From contig CM070599.1 of assembly GCA_036346395.1 (NCBI GenBank), forward strand, positions 6,253,232 through 6,317,231: 64,000 nucleotides of DNA, given 5' to 3'. The DNA comes from Hsuehochloa calcarea (taxonomy: Eukaryota > Streptophyta > Magnoliopsida > Poales > Poaceae). The notes beneath the pieces were generated by a model. The model searched no databases, was not told where the DNA came from, and saw nothing but the letters and a program-made list of their open reading frames with translations. The translations under genes and the position numbers were made by a program. Shown here one piece after another: positions 33,388-44,335 of this stretch. Position 1 is the first letter of the stretch, and each line of letters opens with the position of its first letter.

Positions 33388-33582
33388 CGACCATGTGGTC
33401 GAAACCTCCTTCTGACCAAGTGGTCAAAATCCCCATTCGACCATGTGGTTGTAGCCTCCTTCCGATCGTGTGGTCAAAGCCTCCTTCCAACCAGGTGATC
33501 GTAGCCTCCTTCCGGCCATGTGGTTAAAACCTCCTTTCGACCATGTGTAGTCGAACCTCCTTCCGACCATGTGTTTTCAAAC
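33388..33582. repeat. About 25-bp tandem repeat with a palindromic core, eight units
   Basis: Units of the form CGACCATGTGGTCGAAACCT followed by CCTT, with variation between copies. The core CGACCATGTGGTCG is an imperfect palindrome. Located downstream of the TATA box of the 29943-39936 LTR. Confidence 0.75.
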
Positions 33583-34187
33583 TTTCGAAAGCCCGTTCTC
33601 CTTCATTCGAGCTCCGGTTCGAGTGATTCAAATTTCCAAATTAATCTAAATTCAGTTCCTTTATTTTGGTTCTAGTTGGTATTTTTTGGATTTTATTTAG
33701 AATTATTTTATTTATTTTGCTCTTTTCACACATATAGATTCCGGCATTTCCGAAGGATTCTTGGACCCATCAACTGAAGCAACTGAAACTTTCAACGAAG
33801 GCAAGTCATAGACATTTGATCATATTGAACCCATTTTATAAAATTATATTATTTTATATCTACATTCATTGGTAGTTTTATAATAACCGCTCTCAGGTAT
33901 AGTTAAATACCTAATTGTCATTATGCCACCTTGAATAATTGCTATTGACATGTTCCCTTGATGATATAAATCTTTGGACACCATAGGTTTGGGTTAATTT
34001 TATTTGGACATATTTTATAACAAACATGGGTATCATATTATGCTTAGCCATGCCTAGTCGCGATGGGATTCATGATCACATGCTCATAAAATAATTAAAC
34101 TTGACATAAGGATATATGGAATTAGTGCGATGGCACTGTTGTGCAACTGTGGTGCGAGGTCACAGTTGTGTTAATTGTGGTGTGATG

Positions 34188-37100
34188 TGTGACATCCCGT
34201 TTTCGGACGGTAAATAGTGCCTACCGTTGGTTTTCGGTTTTCGCCGTTTTTCAATTCGTCGCTTGAATTCCAAAAAAACTCCAAGCTTTCTCTAAGCTCG
34301 GGTTTGTGTTTCAAACCTCCCTTCAAATTCCAAATTCAAAATTCAAGTTGAATTCAATTTTTTCTCCTGATTTTGGACCCCTTCCAAAAACTTGCCTCTC
34401 CTTTGTTTCGTTTGGGCCAACCCATTTTTATTTAGCCCGCTCATTTTCTTTTCCCCGGCCCTTATTTCTCCTGGCCCGGGCCGACTTACCTCTTCCCCAG
34501 CCCACTTTTGCCTCCCCTCCCCCTTTTCCTCACCCGGCCGCATCGCACGCATCGCCCCCCACCTTCTCCCCTTTCTTTCCCCAGATGCGCCGCCTCTTCC
34601 CCTCCTCCCCCCGTTCGGCCCAGCTTCTCCCGAGGTCCCTCCTCCTGCCGCACCGCCCCCACCACTACCGCCCCCACCAAACATCACCTCCGCACCTACG
34701 CTGACGATCTCCACGCCTGCTCCACCGGCTCCCCTGCGCTCGCCCCCACCTCCCATGCCGCGCCGCCCCCACCAGCTGTCTCCTCCACTGCCTGCCCCTG
34801 TCGCCGCCCATACCACCATGGTGTCAGGCGCCGTCCCCTTCGCCCGTGCGCACGACTCCGCCCGGCCCAAGCCACGCGTCGTCCTCCATCAACACCTGCT
34901 CCGCCTGCGCCTGCGTCCCATCATCCTCGCATCCATGGGCGCCCACTCTGTAGCCATGCCGCCACCTCCTCCCGGCGTCATCGCCTCCATCAGCACCCCT
35001 CTCCCAGCTGTAAATAGCCCGACCTCCTCCTCCCGAGTTCCCTGCCTCGCTCTCTCCCTTCCTTGGTAAGTGGTCCAAAGCAATTGCCCAATCCTCGGTT
35101 TCTTCTCCCCCGTTGCCGACCGATTGGAGCCCCGCGGCCGCCATCCCCTCCTCGACACTCCACAGGACGATTCCTTGAAGTCGGAGCACCTCCTCGGCAC
35201 CCTCGTGCCACCCCAACAGCCGGCCGTAGCTCTCAGCCATCGTGGACCGCTGCCACCAAGCTGCCCTCCTGTGCCGCCCCGGCTTCCATCGCCGGCCATC
35301 TCCGGTGCTCCTCCGCCTCCACCAACCCTAGGTAATGCTCCCCTCCTCTCCCCAGTGCTTCTGACCTCCTCCCCTGGTGCCCCTTTCCCACCGGTCACCA
35401 TCGCCATCAATCGGCCCAGCGCCCGACCACCCCGGTCGCTGCCATCTCCTCCCTAGTGCCACTCCAGCCCCAGCGCTACCTTCCTCGACTCCTCACTCCT
35501 CCCCCTCTGCATTCCATTTTGGCCGACCCCGGGTGCCCTCCAGCCGTCTCTCGCCATCAGCAACCGCCGCCCGAGCCCCCAACTCCCTGCTCTCCCTCCC
35601 CCTGCCGCTGTGCTGGTGCTCCCCTTCTCTGCCTCTGGCCAGTGCCCCCCTCAGCAGCAGTATCATCTGATGTTGCCCTGTTAATTGCTGCCAATATTTG
35701 CTACAATTATTGTTGCCGAATCTTTGTTCTTCATACTGATTGAGTATTGATTTGTATGTGATTATTGCTTCTCCAGTATCAGTATTGTTGGCAGTAATTT
35801 AGTTTGTGATTGTTGTCTGTGGACTATGCTTCTCCAGTTATTGATTGTTGTCGGTGGTTCTTGTTCATCAGTATCAGTGAATTGAATTGTTCATTGCTGT
35901 TTAGTGCTTCACCAGAAGTTGATTGTCAGGAGGTAACAATGAACATCAGTTTGGGAGTGCATGCAGTATTTTGTAACTAGCATTTTGATTAATATGTGTA
36001 TAATCTGGTAATCAAAAATTTATGCAGTAGTTTGTGATCTGGCATCCGAAACCCTCTGTGCATTGTCCTGGCAATTAAAGATTTGTGTGTCTTGTGTGTT
36101 GATCTAGCAGTAGGTTGTTGGAGCTACCTTTTGAAATCGATGTTTGTGTTCTGACATTTGAAAGTCGGTTTTGACCTAGCATTGAAATCTGTTACTAATC
36201 TGTCAATTGAAATCTTGAATCTCAGTGTGATTGTTTAGCAATGGATTGAGTAGCAGTCAACTGAAATTCTGTGTAGTAATCTTGCAATTGATTCCATGTG
36301 CAGTAATATGGAACTTGAGTATCTGTGTAGTTAGCAAATGAACTTCCCTGTTTGTGTTCTGGTAATTAAAGATCAGTTTTTGAGCTAGCATTTGAATCAT
36401 ATGTAGCAATCTGACATTGAATAGTTGGCAGTAGAATCTGTGTTTTGATGTGGCAGTAGGTCGTGGTAGTAGGTTGAGTAGCTGGCATTTGAATCGGTGT
36501 GTTGACAGTGATCCTTGTAGCCAGCAATTGAAATCGCTGTGTGTTATCCGACAACTGAGATTGGTGTTGATCTGTCATTTGAGAATATGTGTTGCTCTTG
36601 TATCTAGACTTGGTGTAGAACTTGTAGTTAAATTATTTTTCACCTGTAGAAGTATAATCTTGCTATCTTCCAAATCCGCAGTAGAGTCTCCCTGCAAAAG
36701 CTCCTTCGACCTTAACTCTCCTTTGTATCTTCCCTCCCGGCAGAATTTCTCTATCGTTCCTCCCTTCTCTCAATTGGTCGTTTGACTCTGTCAAACATTC
36801 CTGTGTCGCCCAATCCCTTCTCTCAAGCTCGTCCTCCGCAATCTTATTTAAGGCTCTTGTGTTTTATTGGTCTTTTGAGTTCTTTGGATTTATTTGGTTT
36901 TTCAATCGTTGTCGCGTAATTAGAAATCGAAGTCCAGAAGAAGCGACGACTCGAGCAGAACCAAGATTCAAGCAAAGACGCAGACCAAGACTTCAATCCT
37001 CTGTCTAAGAAGGCTTTGAGTAAGATCAAGACCTCGGTAAAATAGCTCAAGCGAGTCAACACTTTGACCATGTTGATCCTACATTTTATGCAAACTATAT

Positions 37101-38831
37101 TCTTTTAAAATATCAAATTGCACGCTTTAATTTCCTATGCAAATATATGTCAAACACTCTAAGGTAGTTAAATTCATATTTGATGATTAATTAATTATTA
37201 TACCATTTCCTTGTTAACTGAACTCCCAAAATCCTTGTCACCCTAGTAAATATATGGTAACCTACTACTTATAGGTCATACTTAAACGCCATGCTAGTCT
37301 TGTTTAAGTACCGGGGTATTACTACCGCAAATCATCATTCTTTAAATCATAACAATTATTTTGGGCAGTCATTGGGGAGAATGACTGAATTTGTGATAAT
37401 TTATTTTCTACTTCTCCAAAACCCTAAAAACTTGCTAATACCCCATCTGGGCGGATGGAAGGAGGGTGGGTGCCGTCGAGTACGAGAATGGTTGGTATAT
37501 GGTATGAACCACCCAAATAATCTTAAGGACTTAATCCTGTGATGTCCTCCAATTGTAAAACAGTGCAGCCACAAGTCTATAATGGTGTCGACCTGGCTAA
37601 CTTATTGGTGTCCACCGGTACGCGCTGCACCATTGGAGGACTACCCTGGCCGTGAGCCCACGAGGCTACAGGTTGGGGTATGTGACTTGCGGGACCCTAG
37701 GCTTAAGTCGCATAGCGCAAGAGGGGGTCTGGGTAAAGTGGTTGTCGGGTCCCACGGGAGCGAAACCCTACTCAGGTGAAACCTTAGCAGGTGTGGCAAA
37801 TACCGAGGGATGCCTTGTAAAGGTCTTGTGATAATCTCCCCTTGATTCACATATCTAAGGAAACGCGTGTTCGTATCAAGATGATTATCTCTTGTGGGTA
37901 AAGATGTACAATCTCTGCAGAGAATAAAACTGTTCGAACAGCTGTGCCCACGGTCACGGGCGGGCATGTGGAGCTCACAAGAGTTAGTTCTATTTCAAAA
38001 ACTTTTGTGGATGGGTTGAAAAATATGCGGGGCTCACCTAGCCCTTGATTTGGATTTTCCCTCGGTATTCTTACCCAGTGTTGGTAATAGGTGGGTGTGA
38101 CCACCATAAAAAATAAGCATAAGGTGGAGGTAGCCTCTGTTGTTATTAATTATTGCACAATTTATCTCTTTAATAAAATGCCATTTTGTTAAAATGTTAG
38201 GTGGTAGGAATTTGTATATTATGATATTTATAAATGTTGCTTTACGCAAATAAAAGAACCCGAGCCATCCTTGTGAAGCCTTGCATATATATATTATTGC
38301 ACCTGTTGTGTTGGCTCGCGAGCACGGTAGTTGTGCTCATCCTCACTCTTTTCCCCAAACCTTCAGAAACAGGAACCTTGGAGCTGTTGACTACTACGAG
38401 GATCTAGAAGTCTGAAGACCAAGAAGTTATTGAAGCGTAGTTTAGACCTTAGTTGTTCTAGTCTCACCTCAGTCTAGCTGACTCCGTCGGTTCTTGTGTG
38501 CCTCCTATATTGTCCGAAGTTTTCGGGTAATATCAGGCATACACGAGTTCCCCAGTCACTTGCTTGCGGAGAGATGTGCCCTCACCTCTTTGCTTCCATT
38601 GTTGCTTCCGCTATCTTTTGTAATGTATTCATTTGGCATGTTCGGCCCTTATTGTAAAAATTGGCCCGAAGCGGTCTATGTAAACTCTGATGTGTAAATT
38701 AATGAATGGAATGATTCTACGCTATGTATGATTTGATTCAGCAATGTGCCTGTGAAGTGCTATCTACTGATCCAGGGAATAGCACAGTGGTTTCACAGAA
38801 GAATCCGGATTGAGAAATCTAGGTGCCTACA
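34188..38831 (+). mobile_element. Nested solo LTR related to the chromovirus LTRs
   Basis: Starts TGTGACATCCCGTTTTCGG and ends GGTGCCTACA. Flanks TGATG (34183-34187) and CGATG (38832-38836) match at 4 of 5. Read from this orientation it shares blocks with the reverse complement of the LTRs at 44336-47723 and 53702-57074, for example GGCTCGCGAGCACGGTAGTT near 38311-38330, the TTACGCAAATAAAAGAACCC block near 38242-38261, and CTACTGATCCAGGGA near 38764-38778. It is therefore a larger (4.6 kb) relative of that LTR family inserted the other way round. The 34400-35660 part is strongly C-rich, without a supported gene. Confidence 0.75.
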
Positions 38832-40389
38832 CGATGCCGCTGTTATAAAATCCTATGCTATGGCAGGGGTTGTCATTGGCTTAGGTGAACAAAATGATTT
38901 ATTCTCGGGTGAGTGATCGTGCAGTTAAGGGGATGCATGAGGCAATGCGGGAGGCATATTTTGGGTGCACGGGGCACTTCGACATGGGATGAGATAGTCT
39001 CGCCTCAGCAAACACTAAGGACTTAACTTTGTGCGCCATTGATCTAGGCCATACCTTATAAGTCCATTTATGGGGTGGACCTAGCCAACTAATTAGGAAG
39101 GTTTTGATTCAGTTCTGTTTTGGTTGATTATGGCGCAAGAGGGTGCTGGCATGGCAAAACCTTAGCGAGCAGCACTGAGTCAAAATGGAGCTTTGTAAAA
39201 GCCTTGTGATAATCACTTTGTCGCACACCTCGAAAGTGTGTTAAACAAACATTATAAGTTGATTATCTTTTGTAGGTCAAGCTGTACAATCTCTGTAGAG
39301 TGTTAAAAACTATTCGAATAGCCGTGTCTCCGGTTATGGAGAATGCCTAGTGATTTCACATGAGGGGTAGATTTTCTCAAAAATTGTTGGAATGGATTGG
39401 TTGGGAAGCGATCTGGATATGGTTGATGGTTGAGAAGTGAACGGTTGTTCACTAGTTGTTTTGAAAGAACTTGTTTACTTATGTACTTAATCTTTTAAAT
39501 CACACTCTTCAATCTATTTACTGTATTTACTCTCAATACTGCTTTCCGCAAAATAGCCATAAAGCTATCCTTGTTCAAGCCTTACATGAATACTATTCAC
39601 ATACATTTCCCCATGACTTGCTGAGTACTTTATATACTGATGGCTATACGCCATTTGTTGACCAGTCACAGAAGAACCAGGGAACACAGAGTTCTACGAG
39701 GAGAAATACTTTGAAGACTATGCGAACTAGGATGCGTTCTCCACTCGATTGCTTGTGGGCATATCGGAAGGCTACCACAAGTTGTTTTATTCCGCTGCAA
39801 GTTTACTCAGTGGTCTTAAGCCCTGCGTGACAACCATAGTAAGACTTGACCATAAGGTCCTTTGGACTAGCTACTGATTATGGGACTAGTTTAGAATACA
39901 CAGAGGGCTCAGGTACAGCGACTTGGGGTCCCAACAAGGGGAGAAGGCGGGTCCGGGGAGGAGGCGCGCCGTGCTCAGGGGAGGAGTGGCGCCGGGCTCA
40001 AGGAGGCAGTGGTTCGTGCTCGAGGGAGGAAGCGCACCAAGCTCGAGGAGGAGGCAGCGTCGAGGACGGCAGCGACGAACTCAGGGGAGGAGAAGCTTAA
40101 TCGTTTGAGTGGAAGGCGTGGTCAAACCCTAGAGTCCGAATATAAATAGGGTTGGACACTGTGATAAATACACATCACAAACGGTTCAAATAAATAACCA
40201 TTTGTGATAATATACATACATAAATGCAAATTCAGAACATATGGCACATTCACATATTAGTAAAGAATTATATCTGAATATTTGCTAAAACTATGCTAAA
40301 ACCACTAGTTTTACGACAAGTAGTTCAACACCTATGCAAAGAACTTGGTGTAGTCATGCCTAATCCTACATCGTCACTGCAGAAGGAGA

Positions 40390-40926
40390 TATAGTCGTCC
40401 TACCCTTCCGTCACGCCGCAGCCGGTACCCATGCACCGATGGCTATTCTCCAGTAGTGCCAACACCTGGCCCTACGATCCGGCCATCTTCTTCCACGTCG
40501 CCTCCTAGACCGTGTCCACAGCGATCCTCCGGCACCGCCTACACTCCCGGTTGGTCCTCTTGGCCGTCTCACACCCGCTACTAGCCAGCTCACTCACGAC
40601 CTGGCTATGTAGTGCTTCCCAATGTTGCACGCCTCACCGATCGTGTAGAGGAGGAGGCCAAGCACGTAGGCCATGGCCTTGTGGCCGGTGACGGCCGCCC
40701 GGTCGAGGCACACGAGGCCGCACTGCATGTCCTAGTGCGCGAAGACGAGCGCGAGGCCGACAATGAAGCAGGTCTCCGGGTTGCCAGCGCCGGCCAGGTG
40801 GTTGACGATGGCGAGGTAGTGCTCGTTGTCCCGCCACTTCATCATCTCCTCCCGCTCCAGCGCCACACGCCTCCCCACTGCGTGCTCCTTGGATGCCTTG
40901 TACATGACCTTGCAACTAAAATTCAA
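40390..40926 (-). pseudogene. Captured fragment of an F-box-type (Sel1-like) plant protein in the CACTA-like element
   Basis: Minus-strand translation from 40926 gives YKASKEHAVGRRVALEREEM, then EHYLAIVNHLAGAGNPETCF, IVGLALVFAHQDM, LDRAAVTGHKAMAYVLGLLL and YTIGEACNIG. This pattern (a gene-body unit with 'AGNPEACF..GL.LVFA' and 'AA..GHK.AAY.LGLLL') is known from grass F-box proteins with a Sel1-like region. A Cys/Arg-rich tail (CRRCRRIAVDTV) follows near 40530 after a gap, and stops occur near 40500. The start carries no F-box, so only an interior exon was captured. GC-rich compared with the surrounding AT-rich element. Confidence 0.55.
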
Positions 40927-41664
40927 GACGACGGAATCTTAATACAAGAATTACTCCATAAGAGAAAAAAATTAAAAAGCCAAATTAAGGTCTTTGTTGC
41001 TAGTCAGAGTAGTGACATGTTTGTTGAAACAAGAACCAGAATTGTTGTTTCTGTTGAAACTAAATTTGCCAATATTTTAGACAGAACAGACACAACTGAG
41101 AGTTTCTCCTTCAGTTTAGAACTGGATATTGGACACAACGAAATCAACAAGAGATTATTTTGCGCGTATCAACTGATACAACTTTTCAGTTTTTCTCCTT
41201 TTAATGGATTTTCAGAGGAATTACAATCAGGTTCTCTATCGGTCTCTAAAACCGAAATGAACACCTAAAGCTTTCCGACAACTAGGATGATATGCTACAG
41301 TCATCTTCAGAAACTGACTCTAAAAAAAACAGAACAGAATACTGACTCCTTTCAGACCTACCAAAAATAAAAGAACAGAATACATACGTGGCTCGTAGGC
41401 TGCAGAGGTCAGCCATGGGTTGAGGAGTGCTCATGGTCACGAGGCCGATGATGTGGACAACGACATCTTGAGGAAGAGCAACGGCGATCGCCGACCTCCT
41501 CACTTTGGTCCTTGTCGTCATGCTCCGCGTGCTCGCTATGACATACATATTCAATACCATGCGTGCTCAGTATGGCGCACGATGATCATTCTTATAAAAC
41601 AAGGAATAACGTCGGTGCGCGAAACTAAGAGATGCATCGTGCGGGAGCCGAAGCATTGAACATA
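40927..41664. other. Interior of the CACTA-like element, right part
   Basis: No gene recognised. A plus-strand open frame across 40612-41268 is the complement of the captured fragment and continues into AT-rich DNA without similarity. Confidence 0.5.
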
Positions 41665-42003
41665 TTATAGACGGTTTTTAATACAAATTATCTATGATGA
41701 GTTAATTATCACAGACAGTTTGGATTAAACACTGTCTGTGAAGTATCACTGACGGTTTTTTTCTTCTAAAAACCGTCTGTGATACTTCATAGACGGTGTT
41801 TAATCCAAACCGCCAGTGATAATTAACTCATCACAAACGGATTTTTGCGCAACCAGTAACACAGACGGTCGCTAAACCAAAATCGTATGTAATTGTATTT
41901 AATACTAACAGTTTTGGTCAACCGTCTGTGATTATATTTAATATTGACGGTTTTGATCAACCATCTGTGATGAGGCGTCTAGCATTAACCTTTTTGTAGT
42001 AGT
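41665..42003. repeat. CACTA-type subterminal repeats and terminus
   Basis: At least eight copies of CCGTCTGTGAT or CACAGACGG-like motifs in both orientations within 340 bp, ending in the outward TTTTTGTAGTAGTG. A short palindrome (about 41690-41840) brings motif copies face to face. Confidence 0.75.
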
Positions 42004-42215
42004 GCCACCTTTGTGATAATTAATTTTTAGACCAGACATCCATTCAAAGCAATAAAGAAGAAACTTGAGGTTAAGAATGTAATCATCTCTACAATCAGTC
42101 ATGATCAATGTATCATCTGCATACTGGAGTAGAGAAACACCCAAGAATCAGATTAGAAACCACCCCTTATCAGACCATTTTCCTGTGCTCTCTCAACAAT
42201 TGCGATGGGGTATTT
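42004..42215 (-). pseudogene. LINE reverse transcriptase catalytic region (YADD)
   Basis: Minus-strand translation reads ENGLIRG near 42170, then GVSLLQYADDTLIMTDCRDD and LNLKFLLYCFEWMSGLKINY, the catalytic block of non-LTR reverse transcriptases with the YADD site. It joins in order with the LINE part at 26923-28078, with about 30-45 residues missing at the junction. The right end is the LINE 5' truncation point, next to the 27-bp duplication. Confidence 0.85.
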
Positions 42216-42242
42216 GCAATTCATGTTTCGTCAGTGGCATCT

Positions 42243-44330
42243 ACAGTGCTTGGGTGCCATAGTAATCGTTCATTCGTTGCAATTTGATGATCTATAATGA
42301 AGGGTACCTTTTGGAAGGTATTTAAATTGTAGGGACCCATATAAGATTGGACAGAGAAGGTAAATAAGGCAACACATCCTTCTTGTTGTGAACTATCAAA
42401 TCCTAGTGCTTATCCTTTTGGTTTCAAACAAACCACAATTCAAAACAATTAATGCCAGTATCCATGAACGAAGCTAGGTTACGAGGCAACAGATTGCGTA
42501 TGAAACTTATGTAGTAACTGAACTAACCATTGTTTATGGAGACTATACGTAACTGATTATTAAACTGTGACTGAAGATGAAGTACGTAATTCTTAAAAGA
42601 ATTAAATATAATTATTGTTGTATCAGCATTTGCAAGCACAAAGAAGCCATGGAGGTCGGATGGAAGCCTAGTGTTTAGCGTTTTTTGGCTGTGATAACCA
42701 ATAAGAGTAGTTGATTAATGGCGATGCCAATGGCAGCAGAAGGCAACGGCGCCGGCGCCACAGCCATGCATGCATTGCAATGATATCGATTAGTATATTA
42801 GATATTTACATAGGAATTGAGTAATTTACAAGGTCAAAATGGCATGAACTCCGAAGGCCTCTCCGTTGTTTCTTGTGTGGTTGTCAATGGCAAAATTAAA
42901 AGGGAGAAGAAGACAAGTTAAGCATCTGAAGCAACCGAAATGACAAGGACCATTTAATATGGTCAAGGACTTGGACGATTTAGATTTTGGAGTAGTTAAT
43001 AATTACCAACTATAAACATTGTTTAAGAAATCTATATACCTAAGTTACCCTTTAATTAATTAACGGTTGATATTGTTTTAAGTGCTAGTACCTCTCAGTA
43101 CCATCCATGCTCCATGATGAGAAAAAGAAGCAAATGAGGGAGCTGTTCTTGGATCCTTGTGTAATTGAAAAAGGAAAACATTCCGCAGCCCACGCACTTG
43201 TGATAGGAGTTTTGTTGGAGGGCATAAACAGTACATATTGTAGTTAAGATGTATATACACCTTGTAGCAGGTTAATCTTATAATCAATGGATATAAAATA
43301 GGGCTTACGTATGTGCTTTTTGGACCTAACCATTAGATTGAATGCCCTCCCTTCACTGTTTTTTCTTGTCTACGCACGTATCAATAATATATCCGCATGG
43401 TATCAGTGCTATGGTCATCTCGTATTTAGATCACTTCTTTTCTATATTTATTCTTTCAAGACTTGTGATTGTGTTTACCGATTTTAGAAGTACACGTGTG
43501 TGAGTGGGAAAGCGTGTACCCATGCTCCGTGAGACCTTGAATGTCTCCGATAAATTGCAAACGTGTGCACGGAGGTGCACGCATGTGTACACGCGTGGTG
43601 TGCGTTGAGTGAGTGACCACCTTTACTTTATATGAAAAAAAAAAAACCTGCCAAGTTTTGGATGTGCAGCAACAACCGGAAGATAGAAGCAGAATCCCAG
43701 ATCTTGTGTGGAACACTACAAGATGGTAAGTCTTTAAAGGCAGCCTATTGAGTCAAATGAAACTTGTTTGACCCGTCAGAGTTTTGTGATGAAAAATGTT
43801 AATGCCCTCTAAATACATGGGGATTAGATTTACTTCGTACTCCATCCTACTCGTGGAATCGGAGTACAAGGTACCGTAAAAAATTCTTTTGGAGGTGGAT
43901 CAGACCATCGACCATCTCTTTTTCATGTCCACTGGCCAGATATGTATGGTAACTAGTTTGCTTGGGCCATTGGGGTTGAGATGTTGCCTGGAGGTGTTTT
44001 AACACATGATAGACAGTTGGTTGAATAGCTTTGCTAGTAAACAAGCAGCAGTTTTTATATTTGCCATCGAAAGTTTGCATAATATTTTATATATCACTCG
44101 TTGTGCCACTGATAGGTGGCCCAGATTCTACATGTTTCAGTGACACAATCGAAAATTTTGGATAGTAGTATATAGCGAATTAACCCATAAACAATGGGAT
44201 TTTGGATAGTAGCATATAGGGAATTAACCCATAAACAATGCAAAGTGCATACTGAATCTAGTGGGAGGCACCGCAATTCTAGTGGAAAAGGCTTGAAGAG
44301 TGAAGACCCAGTGGCGTTAATTACAACATT
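42243..44330. other. Intergenic DNA downstream of the amidase locus
   Basis: About 2.1 kb of AT-rich DNA, the original continuation of the locus after the LINE insertion site. No exon, RNA gene or named element was recognised. It holds an A-run (about 43638-43649) and a two-copy tandem repeat (44156-44240). Confidence 0.6.
44156..44240. repeat. 44-bp tandem duplication
   Basis: TTTTGGATAGTAG recurs at 44156 and 44200; the two copies run to AACCCATAAACAATG with few differences. Confidence 0.9.
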
Positions 44331-44335
44331 TCCTC

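Larger units (their letters stand above)
29943..39936 (+). mobile_element. Solo LTR in the CACTA-like element, itself carrying two nested solo LTRs
   Basis: It begins TGTAATATCCCAATTT and ends GGTCCCAACA, flanked by AGGGG at 29938-29942 and 39937-39941, a perfect target duplication within the GC-rich block. Removing the two nested LTRs (30613-33130 and 34188-38831) leaves about 2.8 kb. A TATAAAG box lies at 33148-33154, after which the sequence is pyrimidine-rich. Parts near 39190-39380 resemble chromovirus LTRs (a CTATTCGAATAGCCGTG block after a CAATCTCTGTAGAG block). Confidence 0.75.
28079..42003. mobile_element. CACTA-like DNA transposon inserted in the LINE, left terminus degraded
   Basis: The right end, read inward, is CACTACTACAAAAAGGTTAA (42003-41984), a CACTA terminus, followed by many subterminal copies of an ACCGTCTGTGAT-like motif in both orientations (about 41665-41990). 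The left end carries the same motifs (28079-28205: ATCACAAACGG, CGTCTGTGATAG, ACCGTTTGTGATG) but I do not see a clean CACTA terminus there. The interior holds the long hairpin (28311-28918), AT-rich DNA, a GC-rich block split by a solo LTR, and a captured F-box-type gene fragment. No CACTA transposase was recognised, so it is non-autonomous. Confidence 0.65.
26559..42215 (-). mobile_element. 5'-truncated LINE with 27-bp target duplication, split by a CACTA-like element
   Basis: The same 27 bases (starting GCAATTCATGTTTC and ending AGTGGCATCT, one mismatch) occur at 26532-26558 and 42216-42242 and flank the whole unit; this is a LINE-type target duplication. The left end has T-rich runs, as expected for the 3' poly(A) tail of a minus-strand LINE. 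Left part 26559-28078 encodes the reverse-transcriptase end and zinc-binding domain; right part 42004-42215 encodes the catalytic YADD region. The middle 28079-42003 is a later insertion. The LINE starts inside its reverse transcriptase, so it was dead on arrival. Confidence 0.85.

Noticed and set aside
34343..35456. Several open frames of 100-225 residues in the C-rich segment
   Set aside because: Low-complexity Pro/Ser/Leu composition in overlapping frames on both strands within a solo LTR; no conserved motif.
40612..41268. 218-residue plus-strand frame
   Set aside because: Its first half is the complement of the F-box-type fragment on the other strand and the rest is AT-rich DNA without similarity.
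28079..42003. Autonomous CACTA transposon
   Set aside because: No transposase was recognised and the left terminus is not intact; kept as non-autonomous CACTA-like.
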